Positions 47,144 to 58,400 of a DNA stretch of 64,000 bases are shown here, in pieces. The notes below the pieces were generated by a model. It saw only the letters and a list, made by a program, of their open reading frames with translations. It was not told the origin of the DNA and made no database searches. The DNA comes from Rhodococcus sp. 06-462-5 (lineage in GTDB: Bacteria > Actinomycetota > Actinomycetes > Mycobacteriales > Mycobacteriaceae): assembly GCF_002258315.1 (NCBI RefSeq), contig NZ_NOYD01000038.1, forward strand, positions 310,001 to 374,000. Reading direction: 5' to 3'. Within the stretch, counting starts at the first letter, position 1, and each line of letters opens with the position of its first letter. A program made the translations under genes and the position numbers.

Positions 47144-48057
47144 GTGCGCGGGATCCCGAGGATCTTGGTGGCGTCCACAGTCATACCCAACCGGGCCGTC
47201 GGGGCGAGCGCGGGCAGATCCGGAAGATCGTCGGGAGTCGACGCCGCCGCACCGATCACGTCGGCACCAGCGATCTCGAAGTCCGATATCGCGCGCCGTA
47301 GGTGGCTCGGAGTCGTCGCCAGCACCATGTTCTCGATGCCGATCTCAGCGGCCAGTGCGGTGGTGCGCTGCGCGTTCTGCACCGTCGAATTCGCAGTGGG
47401 TTCGGTGTGAATGCGGTCGGCCGCGATACCTTGCTCGACGAGCCAGCGCTGCATCGCCTCGGCCTCGGTGATGCCGCTCTGCGGATTCCCACCGGTGACG
47501 ATGACGGGGGATTCGGGGGAGCGCTCCGCCGCGGCGACGGCCGACCGTAGACGTGTCACCAACTCGGGCGTCATGCTGCCGTCACCGTCGAGCCCCAGCC
47601 CGAGTACCACGATCGCGGTGCTCGGTCCGTCGGTGGTCGGGGCGAAGTCGATTGTCTCGGTGGCGGCTTCGTCGATGACGCCGATGGCTCGATCGACTGC
47701 ATCGGCCAGGGTGGGAGACAGACCGCGTAGGCGAGCCCCGTGCTCCGCCACAGCAGCGGTGTCGGCGGTTGCGTTGGCATGGAACGTCTGCAGCGCGGCC
47801 ACATTGGCGTCGTTCGGGGCGGCAGCTGCGAGCGCATCGAGTGCGGCGAAACCGGCGTCGTAGCGTCCTTTCACCAACGCATTCTGCGCGTCGTTGTACT
47901 GCTCCACGTCGGCCGAACGAACCGACTCGGCGACGGTTGCCGGGGCGGACGCCTCGGGGGCGGCAATCGCCGTGATCGAGCCGAAACCGACAGCGAGCGC
48001 AGCGGCACAGGTCACGACAGCAACGCGAACGGTCGGATGTACTCGGCCTTGTCGCAC
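47137..48057 (-). CDS. Exported YdcF/ElyC-like DUF218 protein
   Basis: This 306-residue protein has a signal-like N-terminus (VAVVTCAAALAVGFGSITAIA), an alpha-helical middle with TPR-like character, and a C-terminal DUF218 domain (~145-290) with AIVVLGLGL, VIVTGGNPQSGITEAEAM and TANSTVQNAQRT. DUF218 proteins (SanA, ElyC, YdcF) are linked to envelope maintenance and vancomycin or osmotic sensitivity; the reaction is unknown. It is convergent with the tetR gene (7-bp overlap). The start is GTG at 48057. Confidence 0.82.
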   Translation of the reverse strand: MRQGRVHPTVRVAVVTCAAALAVGFGSITAIAAPEASAPATVAESVRSADVEQYNDAQNALVKGRYDAGFAALDALAAAAPNDANVAALQTFHANATADTAAVAEHGARLRGLSPTLADAVDRAIGVIDEAATETIDFAPTTDGPSTAIVVLGLGLDGDGSMTPELVTRLRSAVAAAERSPESPVIVTGGNPQSGITEAEAMQRWLVEQGIAADRIHTEPTANSTVQNAQRTTALAAEIGIENMVLATTPSHLRRAISDFEIAGADVIGAAASTPDDLPDLPALAPTARLGMTVDATKILGIPRTY

Positions 48058-48183
48058 TACTGACGTCCTTCCGAACGGTGACGGGTTTCCGCCACCCTAG
48101 CTCAGTTCGGTGCCAGTGTGACTGGTGTGAGCAGAGTTGTTCGAGTTACACGAATGTACTTCTGAGCAGGGACTCTGTTGCAG

Positions 48184-48438
48184 TCACAGGGTGACGGGGG
48201 CGCGTCCGCGATCGGCGGGTTCGATGGTCACCTCGGCATCGGGAAGGAAAACTCGCTCGGTCGTGGTGGTTCCGTCGACGCCATCGGTCACCGTCACCGC
48301 CACGCTCTCGGCAACCTGGCCCGCACTTTCGATGAACCCGGTCGCGACACCGTCTTCGATGAGCAGGTGATCACCCACCAGGAGAAGAAGCTCGTCCGCC
48401 GTCACCGTTCGTCTGCCGCCCACATCTTCGATAGTCAT
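48184..48438 (-). CDS. Hypothetical 84-residue protein
   Basis: This small protein begins MTIEDVGGRRTVTADELLLL and is rich in Val, Thr and acidic residues, with strand-like pattern throughout. I recognise no family. The ATG at 48438 is divergent from the DinB-like gene 58 bp away. An in-frame extension upstream would run into that gene and is not favoured. Confidence 0.6.
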   Translation of the reverse strand: MTIEDVGGRRTVTADELLLLVGDHLLIEDGVATGFIESAGQVAESVAVTVTDGVDGTTTTERVFLPDAEVTIEPADRGRAPVTL

Positions 48439-48496
48439 GAATCCCACCGTAATGCGCGGCGCTGCACAGTGCCGTCGCATGTTCGACAATCGCAGC

Positions 48497-49027
48497 ATGA
48501 CCGAACGGGGAAAGACATGGACAGCGCCCGCACCGGAACCGGTCGACGGTCCACTCATCGGCGACGAGCGGCCGATTCTCGAGGGAATGCTGCGGTGGCA
48601 TCGAGCGACGCTGCTCAACATCTGCGCAGGCGCGAACTCGGAGCAGCTGGCACGACGTCCGTTTCCGCACTCGGCGCTCTCGCTGCTCGGACTCGTTCGT
48701 CATCTCGCCAAGGTCGAACGCATCTGGTTCCGAGAGCGATTGGGCTCGATGTCGTTCGACCCGATGTACGACCCGGCGTTGGGCAAGGACTCCGACTTTC
48801 TGGGAGCGACCGAGCCCGGGGCAGAATCCGACTTCGCGCGATTCTCCGCCGAGTGCGGTGCCTCGGACGAGACAGCGGCCCGACACTCGTTGGACGATCT
48901 GGTGGACTCCCGAGGTGGCCCGATGTCGCTGCGGACGGTCTACGTGCACATGATCGGTGAATACGCCCGACACAACGGACACGCGGACATCATCCGCGAA
49001 CAGATCGATGGGGTCATCGGCCGTTGA
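48497..49027 (+). CDS. DinB-fold protein (DUF664)
   Basis: This 176-residue four-helix protein fits the DinB/DUF664 class: MLRWHRATLLNICAGA near residue 30, LGLVRHLAKVERIWF and HMIGEYARHNGHADIIRE. The histidines of these segments usually bind a metal, and actinobacterial members include mycothiol-dependent enzymes. The substrate is unknown. GACAAT (48485-48490) ends six bases before the ATG, consistent with a leaderless mRNA. Confidence 0.83.
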   Translation: MTERGKTWTAPAPEPVDGPLIGDERPILEGMLRWHRATLLNICAGANSEQLARRPFPHSALSLLGLVRHLAKVERIWFRERLGSMSFDPMYDPALGKDSDFLGATEPGAESDFARFSAECGASDETAARHSLDDLVDSRGGPMSLRTVYVHMIGEYARHNGHADIIREQIDGVIGR

Positions 49028-49079
49028 GGGCATAGCGTAGACACACGACCCGACCCCCCATACGGAAGAAGGTGTTTCG

Positions 49080-50606
49080 GTGACCGACTCCGACGCAGTG
49101 TTCGACCCGACCTCGCTACGGCCGTCGTTGTTCGTCGACGGGCAGTGGCAGGGATCCGGGGACGGGGGAACCCGAGACATCGTCAACCCAGCGGACGGCA
49201 GCACGGTTGCCGTCGTGGACGAGGCCACGCCGGACGACGCGCTGCGGGCGGTGGCCTCGGCGCGGGCGGCGTTCGACGACGGGCCGTGGCGTTCGGTGAC
49301 GGTGGGCGAGCGCAGCGATCTGCTCAACCGCATCGCAGATCTGCTCCAGCGAGACAAGGCCGAGCTCGCGCGCATCGAGACTCTCGATACCGGAAAGACG
49401 TTCGGCGAGAGTGAAATCGACATCGACGACGTGACGTCGGTCTTCCGCTTCTACGCCGATCTTGCTGTGGTGCAGGCCGATCGGCTGATCGACGTGGACC
49501 GACCCGAAATCCTCAGTCGCGTGGTGCACGAGCCAATCGGCGTCTGCGTCATGATCGCACCGTGGAACTACCCGCTGCTGCAGATCTCGTGGAAGATCGC
49601 CCCTGCCTTGGCGGCCGGCTGCACGATGGTGCTCAAGCCGAGCGAGGTGACTCCGCTGAGCACCATCGCGTTCACCAAGCTCGTGGAAGAAGCCGGGGTG
49701 CCGGCGGGGGTGGTCAACCTGCTGCAGGGCAGCGGCGCGGTTCTGGGGGACGCACTCACCAGGAACCGCGACGTCGACTTCATCTCGTTCACCGGCGGAC
49801 TGGCGACAGGCAGGCACATCTTGGCCGCGGCGGCCGAGAACGTCACCAAGGTGGCCGTCGAACTCGGTGGCAAGAATCCACATATCGTGTTCGCCGACGC
49901 GGTGGCCGACGATCGGGCCTTCGCCGACTCGGTCGACAACGTTCTGACCGGAGTCTTTCTGCATTCGGGTCAGGTCTGTTCTGCCGGCACTCGACTCATC
50001 ATCGAAGAATCGGTCGCCGACCGCTTCGTGGCAGCCGTGGCCGAACGCGCGAAGACCATCGTGATCGGTCCGGGGATGGACCCGGCGAGCGAGACCGGGC
50101 CACTGGTGTCGCAGGCGCAGCGAGAGAAGATCGAGGCCTTCGTCGCGGGCGGGATCGACGAGGGCGCGACGCTGGTCATCGGCGGAACCAAACCGGACGA
50201 TGCGGCTCTGGACGGGGGTAGTTATTTTCTACCGACGATTTTCGACCACTGCAATCGGTCGATGAATATCGTGCAGGAGGAGACATTCGGGCCCATACTC
50301 ACTGTGGAGCGCTTCGACACCGAGGCCGAAGCACTCCTGTTGGGCAACGATACGAATTACGGTCTCGCCGCGGGAGTTCGGACATCCGACGCCGCTCGAG
50401 GCGAGAGAATGGTACGTGGGCTTCGCCATGGCACGGTGTGGCTCAACGACTTCGGCGTCTACACCGCTGCCGCGGAATGGGGCGGGTTCAAACAGTCCGG
50501 CAACGGACGTGAGCTCGGACCGTCCGGAATGTCCGAATATCAAGAAGCGAAACACATTTGGCACAACACCTCACCGACCGCGGCGGGGTGGTTCGGTACC
50601 CGATAG
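49080..50606 (+). CDS. betB: Betaine-aldehyde dehydrogenase
   Basis: This 508-residue aldehyde dehydrogenase has IAPWNYPLLQISWKIAPAL, the general base Glu261 (VELGGKNP) and the catalytic Cys300 (GQVCSAGTR). It would oxidise betaine aldehyde to glycine betaine with NAD(P)+. The family is broad, and specificity is inferred from the choline oxidase and permease genes downstream. The start is GTG at 49080 after GGAAGAAGG. Its mRNA probably continues into the permease gene 25 bases later. Confidence 0.85.
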   Translation: MTDSDAVFDPTSLRPSLFVDGQWQGSGDGGTRDIVNPADGSTVAVVDEATPDDALRAVASARAAFDDGPWRSVTVGERSDLLNRIADLLQRDKAELARIETLDTGKTFGESEIDIDDVTSVFRFYADLAVVQADRLIDVDRPEILSRVVHEPIGVCVMIAPWNYPLLQISWKIAPALAAGCTMVLKPSEVTPLSTIAFTKLVEEAGVPAGVVNLLQGSGAVLGDALTRNRDVDFISFTGGLATGRHILAAAAENVTKVAVELGGKNPHIVFADAVADDRAFADSVDNVLTGVFLHSGQVCSAGTRLIIEESVADRFVAAVAERAKTIVIGPGMDPASETGPLVSQAQREKIEAFVAGGIDEGATLVIGGTKPDDAALDGGSYFLPTIFDHCNRSMNIVQEETFGPILTVERFDTEAEALLLGNDTNYGLAAGVRTSDAARGERMVRGLRHGTVWLNDFGVYTAAAEWGGFKQSGNGRELGPSGMSEYQEAKHIWHNTSPTAAGWFGTR

Positions 50607-50631
50607 TACGAGATCGGAAAGGCCGTCGACC

Positions 50632-52143
50632 ATGGCACTACTGAACGACAATTCGAGCGGAATGGACGACTTCGGCTACAAGGAGTCACTCGATCGAAGT
50701 CTCGGCAAATTCGCAAGCTTCGCCGCGGGCGTCAGCTACATCTCCATTCTCACCGGCACGTTCCAGCTCTTCTACTTCGGTTTCGGCACCGCCGGGCCTG
50801 CGTACCTGTGGTCGTGGCCTGCAGTCTTCGTCGGCCAACTCTGCGTGGCACTGTGCTTCATGGAGTTGGCCGCGAAGTATCCGGTGGCGGGATCGGTGTA
50901 CAACTGGGCGAAGCTGTTGGGCCGCAGGATCGTCGGATGGTCGGCGGGATGGTTGATGCTCACGGCATCGATCGTGACACTGGCGGCCGTTGCCCTCGCT
51001 CTGCAGCTGAACTTGCCACGCATCTGGAGCGGGTTCCAGATCATCGGCGACGGCTCGGGTGCCACCGACTTCGCGGCGAACGCAGTGCTGCTCGGTGCGA
51101 TTCTGATCGCGATCACCACCACGATCAACGCGCTCGGCGTTCGATTGATGGCCATGATCAACAGCGCCGGTGTGTTCATCGAACTCATTGCTGCCGTTCT
51201 CATCGCGATCCTGCTCGCGGCCAACATCACTCGCGGACCCGAGGTGTTCTTCTCCACCAACGGCTACGGAGCCGGCGAGAGCGGCGGCTACCTCGGAGCC
51301 TTCCTGGTCGCGTCGCTGGCCTCGGGTTACGTGATGTACGGATTCGACACCGCGAGCTCGCTCGGGGAGGAAACCGTCGAACCTCGGCGCACCGCCCCCA
51401 AAGCGATCTTTCGCGCCATCCTCGCCTCGTTTGTCATCGGCGGAGCCATCCTGGTGTTCGCCGTCATGGCCGCGCCCGATCTGAACGATCCTTCCCTCGG
51501 CAGCCCCGACGGCAGCCTGCAGTCCATCGTCGAAGCGGTGATGTGGGGCCCACTGGGCACCGTCTTCCTCATCTGCATCGTCATCGCGGTCTTCGTCTGC
51601 TCGCTGGCAGTGCACACCGCGGCCATCCGGCTCACGTTCGCCATGGCCCGAGACAATGCGTTGCCCTTCGGCGAGAGTCTGGCCAAGGTGAATCCGAAGA
51701 CCCAGACCCCGGTGGTGCCCGCGGTGACCATCGGCGTGCTGGCCATCGTCATTCTGGTGGTCAACATCGGTCAGCCGCAGATCTTCACGGTCCTCACCTC
51801 GATCGCGATCATCATGATCTACCTTGCGTATCTCATGGTCACCGGGCCGCTGTTGGTCAAGCGAGTGCAGGGTGAGTGGCCGCCGGCAGATCTGAAGCCC
51901 GGCGGGTACTTCACGATGGGCAGGTGGGGCCTGCCGGTCAACATCGCGGCAGTGGTGTGGGGCGCAGGGATGGCGATCAACCTCGCCTGGCCGCGCGAGG
52001 CCGTGTACGGAACCCCCTGGTACAACACGTTCGGCGCATTCGTCTACATCGGCGGCATCCTGGGCGTGGGCCTGCTGTGGTACGCAGTCAAGGGACGCAA
52101 GCACATCGGCACTTTGAAATCACATGCCTCCACGGGCAACTAG
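50632..52143 (+). CDS. APC-superfamily permease, possible choline/amine importer
   Basis: This 503-residue permease has 12 helices. The unwound helix 1 region SFAAGVSYISILTGTFQLF and the helix 6 region GFDTASSLGEETVEP are typical of the amino acid/choline (ACT) branch of the APC superfamily. It sits between betaine-aldehyde dehydrogenase and choline oxidase, so choline or a related amine is a likely cargo (inference). It is not a BCCT-type BetT. The ATG at 50632 has a weak ribosome-binding site. Confidence 0.85.
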   Translation: MALLNDNSSGMDDFGYKESLDRSLGKFASFAAGVSYISILTGTFQLFYFGFGTAGPAYLWSWPAVFVGQLCVALCFMELAAKYPVAGSVYNWAKLLGRRIVGWSAGWLMLTASIVTLAAVALALQLNLPRIWSGFQIIGDGSGATDFAANAVLLGAILIAITTTINALGVRLMAMINSAGVFIELIAAVLIAILLAANITRGPEVFFSTNGYGAGESGGYLGAFLVASLASGYVMYGFDTASSLGEETVEPRRTAPKAIFRAILASFVIGGAILVFAVMAAPDLNDPSLGSPDGSLQSIVEAVMWGPLGTVFLICIVIAVFVCSLAVHTAAIRLTFAMARDNALPFGESLAKVNPKTQTPVVPAVTIGVLAIVILVVNIGQPQIFTVLTSIAIIMIYLAYLMVTGPLLVKRVQGEWPPADLKPGGYFTMGRWGLPVNIAAVVWGAGMAINLAWPREAVYGTPWYNTFGAFVYIGGILGVGLLWYAVKGRKHIGTLKSHASTGN

Positions 52144-52155
52144 AAGGAGCGTGCA

Positions 52156-53703
52156 GTGACAGACACCCAGTTCGATTACGTCGTCGCAGGTGGCGGGACG
52201 GCGGGGTGTGTCCTCGCTGCCCGGCTGAGCGAGGACCCCTCCGTCAGTGTCTGCCTCATCGAAGCAGGGCCAACCGACGTCGGCGACAAGGCAATTCTCG
52301 AACTGGTGGAGTGGATGCATCTGCTCGACTCCGGCTACGACTGGGACTATCCCGTCGAACCTCAGGAGCGGGGCAACAGCTTCATGCGGCACGCGCGGGC
52401 GAAGGTGCTCGGTGGCTGCTCCTCGCACAACTCCTGCATCGCCTTTCACCCGCCCGCGGAAACCCTCGACGATTGGGCGGCTGCGGGCGCGACGGGGTGG
52501 GGCGCGTCGGACATCCTTCCTTTCGTTTCGCGAGTGGAGAACAACGACACCGGTCGTGGACACGACGGCCCGGTGCGGATTCGCGACGTGCCACCCAACG
52601 ATCCGTGCGGTGCCGCGGTACTCGAGTCGGCCGCGGCCGTAGGCCTTCCCACCGTCGCATTCAACCGCGGAACGACGGTGCTCAACGGTGCCGGCTGGTT
52701 CCAGATCAACGCGGGTGAGGACGGCTCGCGGATGTCGACCTCACACGCCTACCTGCACCCGATCATCGGATCGCGGCCCAACCTCGAGGTGCGCACCGAC
52801 TGCTGGATCAGCGAGATTCTGATCGACGAATCGCTGACCGCGACCGGAGTGCGGTACCAACGCCCCGATCTCACCGGCTACGACACCGTCTCCGCGCGGC
52901 GCGAGGTGATCGTCACAGCCGGGGCCATCGACACGCCGAAGTTGTTGATGCTCTCCGGAATCGGACCGGCGGCCCAGTTGCGCGAGATGGGAATCACGGT
53001 GCGAGTCGACTCGCCCGGTGTGGGCGAGAACCTCGACGACCACGTCGAAGGGTTGGTGTTCTGGGAGGCGAGCAAGCCGATGGTCACCACTTCCTCGCAG
53101 TGGTGGGAGATCGGAGTGTTCGCGCAGACCGACGACTCGCTGAACTACCCGGACATCATGATGCATTACGGCAGCGTGCCGTTCGACATGAACACCCTCC
53201 GATGGGGCTACCCGACCACCGACAACGGATTCTGCCTGACTCCGAACGTCACGCAGGGGCGCTCGCGTGGCACTGTTCGCCTGCGCAGCAGAGACTTTCG
53301 CGATCGGGCAAAGGTGGACCCGCGCTACTTCACCGATCCCGACGGCCACGACGACGCAGTGATGCTAGCCGGTCTGAAGCTGGCTCGTCGGATCGCGGCG
53401 GACGGCCCGCTGGCCGGCTGGATCGAGCGTGAACTCGCCCCAGGGCCCGAGGCCGTCACCGACGACGACCTGCTCGACTACGTGCACAAGACCCACAACA
53501 CGGTCTATCACCCGGCGGGTACGGCGCGGATGGGATCGGTGGACGACGCCATGGCCGTGCTGGATCCCGAGCTGCGCGTCAAGGGAATCTCGCACCTGCG
53601 CGTGGTCGACGCGTCGGCGATGCCCAAGCTGCCGTACGTCAATCCCAACATCACGGTGATGACCATGGCGGAGAAATGCGCCGACATGATCCGTGGCGGA
53701 TAG
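52156..53703 (+). CDS. codA: Choline oxidase (GMC oxidoreductase)
   Basis: This 515-residue flavoenzyme has the FAD motif VVAGGGTAGCVLAARL and the segments GYDWDYPVEPQERGNSFMRH and GGCSSHNSCIAF, which closely resemble Arthrobacter globiformis choline oxidase as I recall it. His91 in SSHNS matches the residue that binds FAD covalently, and Ser93, His452 (TVYHPAG) and Asn496 (NPNITV) match active-site residues. It oxidises choline to glycine betaine in two steps with O2, giving H2O2. GAAGGAG precedes the GTG. The 3' end overlaps the next gene by 11 bp. Confidence 0.87.
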   Translation: MTDTQFDYVVAGGGTAGCVLAARLSEDPSVSVCLIEAGPTDVGDKAILELVEWMHLLDSGYDWDYPVEPQERGNSFMRHARAKVLGGCSSHNSCIAFHPPAETLDDWAAAGATGWGASDILPFVSRVENNDTGRGHDGPVRIRDVPPNDPCGAAVLESAAAVGLPTVAFNRGTTVLNGAGWFQINAGEDGSRMSTSHAYLHPIIGSRPNLEVRTDCWISEILIDESLTATGVRYQRPDLTGYDTVSARREVIVTAGAIDTPKLLMLSGIGPAAQLREMGITVRVDSPGVGENLDDHVEGLVFWEASKPMVTTSSQWWEIGVFAQTDDSLNYPDIMMHYGSVPFDMNTLRWGYPTTDNGFCLTPNVTQGRSRGTVRLRSRDFRDRAKVDPRYFTDPDGHDDAVMLAGLKLARRIAADGPLAGWIERELAPGPEAVTDDDLLDYVHKTHNTVYHPAGTARMGSVDDAMAVLDPELRVKGISHLRVVDASAMPKLPYVNPNITVMTMAEKCADMIRGG

Positions 53704-55615
53704 CTCGGAGCTGGCCGATTTTCTCGGCGCGCATCCACCGTTTCAGGGCGCGCCACCGGCCGTCCTGGCCGAGCTGGCCGCAGCGGCCGTCGAACGCGAG
53801 TACGGCAGTGGGGCATGGGTTGTGGACCCCGAGCGGGTGGACGTCTCGGCAGATGCCGACACCGTGTGGGTGGTGCGCACCGGGCGCGTGGTGATCACGC
53901 ACCCGGACGCGACCTCTCCCACGGAGGTGCCGATCGACACCATCGGTGAAGGTGGTGTCTTCGGTTTCTCGGCTCTGCTGTCCGGCGGAACCGTCGAATT
54001 CCGGGCGCGGGCAACGGAACCGAGCATCGTGATTCGTCTGCCCGGCGAGCTGATTCGACCGTTGTTCGCAACGCCGACCGGTCTGGCGTTCCTGGCCGAT
54101 GCCGTCACCTCGGCCACCGCGCATCGCGGCGGGCCGGTCGAGGGGAGCGCCGGTCGTGCTGTCGGTGAATTGCTTTCGGCACCAGCGGTGTTCACGCCCG
54201 TCGGGACCACCGTTCGAGACGCCGTCCGGCACATGACCGAGCAGGGCAGCTCCTACGTACTGGTTCCGCTGCGTGGTTCGCGGCACGGCATCTTCACCGA
54301 CCGCGACCTCCGCATTCGTGTGGTGGCCGCCGGGATCGGCGTCGATACTCCGATCGAGCAGGTCATGACCTCGCCCGCCGAGACCGTCACCGCGGATCGG
54401 TTGGCCGGCACCGTGCTGATGGACATGCTCGAGCGAGGGTTGCGTCACATGCCGGTGGTCTCGGCCCGCGGTGAGGTACTCGGCGTCGTCGAGGATTCGG
54501 ATCTGCATGCCGCATCGACCCGACGCAGTTTTGTGGTCCGCCGAGCGGTGGCATCGGCGTCGACCTCCGCCGAACTCGCAGACGCGGGCAGGCTCGTGCC
54601 GCGACTGGTGGTGGATCTGTTCCAGGGCGGAACCGATGCGATGGCGGTCAGCGCGATCCTGTCCGTCGTGGTCGACAGCCTCGTCCGCCGGGCCGTCGAG
54701 ATCGAGTGGACCGCACATCCCGACGTGCCGCGTGACCACTTCGCCTGGATCACACTCGGCAGCGTGGCGCGTCGAGAAGCCATGCCCTCCTCCGACGTCG
54801 ACAGCGCATTGACCTGGGCAGACGCCACCGCGGACCCCGATGTGCGAGGGAAATCGGACGCGGTGCCGAGAACCCGCGACGAGGCGCTGATGGACTTGGC
54901 CGCTCGCGTGCACGTGAGCCTCGACGGTGCCGGGCTACCGTCGGACACCAACGGCGCGGTCGCGAGCTCGCCCCGATTCGCCCGCTCGGCCGGTCAGTGG
55001 GAACGCGCCGCGGCGCACTGGCTCAGCAACCCCTTCGGTGAACGCGGCAACCCGGCAGAGGACTCGGGCCTGATCATGTCCTCACTGATGATCGACGGCA
55101 GAGTGGTGTGGGGCCCGAGGGAACTGCACACCGTTCCCGAGGCCTACCGTCGACTCCTGGTCGATCACCCCGATGCATTGCGGTTGCAACTGCGTGACGC
55201 GCTCGCCGGCCGCGCCCGGCTGCGATCGCTGCGCGACGTGCTGGCTCGGCGCGGCGGCACATTCGACCTCAAGGCCCATGCACTGACCCCCATCGTCAAC
55301 CTCGCTCGCTGGGGAGGGTTGTCGGTCGGTATCGCCTCTTCCTCCACCCCCGCGCGGCTCGCGGCGGCGTCGGGCAACGGCATGCTCTCCGAACGCGATG
55401 TCGCCGCACTGACCGAGGTGTTCGCACTGCTGCAGCGCCTGCGACTGTCGCACCAGATCGACCAGATCACCGCGGGCCACCGCCCCGGCGACGTGCTGAT
55501 CATGGCCGATCTGTCGCCGCTCGAACGAAGCCTGCTGACCGACGGCATCCGCGAGATCGCCGCGGTGCAGCGTCGCGTCGGGTATCTGGCGGCCAACGTC
55601 GGCGTGCATCGTTGA
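53693..55615 (+). CDS. cNMP-binding/CBS-pair/DUF294 nucleotidyltransferase-like protein
   Basis: This 640-residue soluble protein has three parts. The first is an N-terminal cyclic-nucleotide-binding-like beta domain (~20-130, with IGEGGVFGFSALLSGG). The second is a tandem CBS pair (~155-285, HGIFTDRDLRIRVVAAG and RHMPVVSARGEVLGVVEDSD). The third is a DUF294 nucleotidyltransferase-like region with LGSVARREAMPSSDVDSAL (~360-380) and a helical C-terminal domain. Related proteins resemble GlnD-type sensors that bind adenine nucleotides. GTG at 53693 lies inside the choline oxidase end, so the two are coupled. A sensing role in osmolyte control is inferred only. Confidence 0.85.
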   Translation: MADSSELADFLGAHPPFQGAPPAVLAELAAAAVEREYGSGAWVVDPERVDVSADADTVWVVRTGRVVITHPDATSPTEVPIDTIGEGGVFGFSALLSGGTVEFRARATEPSIVIRLPGELIRPLFATPTGLAFLADAVTSATAHRGGPVEGSAGRAVGELLSAPAVFTPVGTTVRDAVRHMTEQGSSYVLVPLRGSRHGIFTDRDLRIRVVAAGIGVDTPIEQVMTSPAETVTADRLAGTVLMDMLERGLRHMPVVSARGEVLGVVEDSDLHAASTRRSFVVRRAVASASTSAELADAGRLVPRLVVDLFQGGTDAMAVSAILSVVVDSLVRRAVEIEWTAHPDVPRDHFAWITLGSVARREAMPSSDVDSALTWADATADPDVRGKSDAVPRTRDEALMDLAARVHVSLDGAGLPSDTNGAVASSPRFARSAGQWERAAAHWLSNPFGERGNPAEDSGLIMSSLMIDGRVVWGPRELHTVPEAYRRLLVDHPDALRLQLRDALAGRARLRSLRDVLARRGGTFDLKAHALTPIVNLARWGGLSVGIASSSTPARLAAASGNGMLSERDVAALTEVFALLQRLRLSHQIDQITAGHRPGDVLIMADLSPLERSLLTDGIREIAAVQRRVGYLAANVGVHR

Positions 55616-55639
55616 GCTCGAACGACAAGACTGTGTGCC

Positions 55640-58318
<2,679 letters not shown>

Positions 58319-58327
58319 TGCGCTACG

Positions 58328-58377
58328 CGCAGTGGTGTGCTTATGTGCCCTCCACGGCACTTTTCCACACCACTGCG
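58328..58377. terminator. Nested hairpin after the GH63-like gene
   Basis: CGCAGTGGTGTG (58328-58339) is the reverse complement of CACACCACTGCG (58366-58377). Inside, GTGCC (58345-58349) pairs with GGCAC (58356-58360), followed by TTTT. The outer 12-bp stem and inner stem together suggest a terminator for the upstream operon. The following CATAGTCT (TAGTCT) lies six bases before the alcohol dehydrogenase ATG as a -10 box. Confidence 0.6.
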
Positions 58378-58400
58378 GCGGAGCCGCATAGTCTGGCGGG

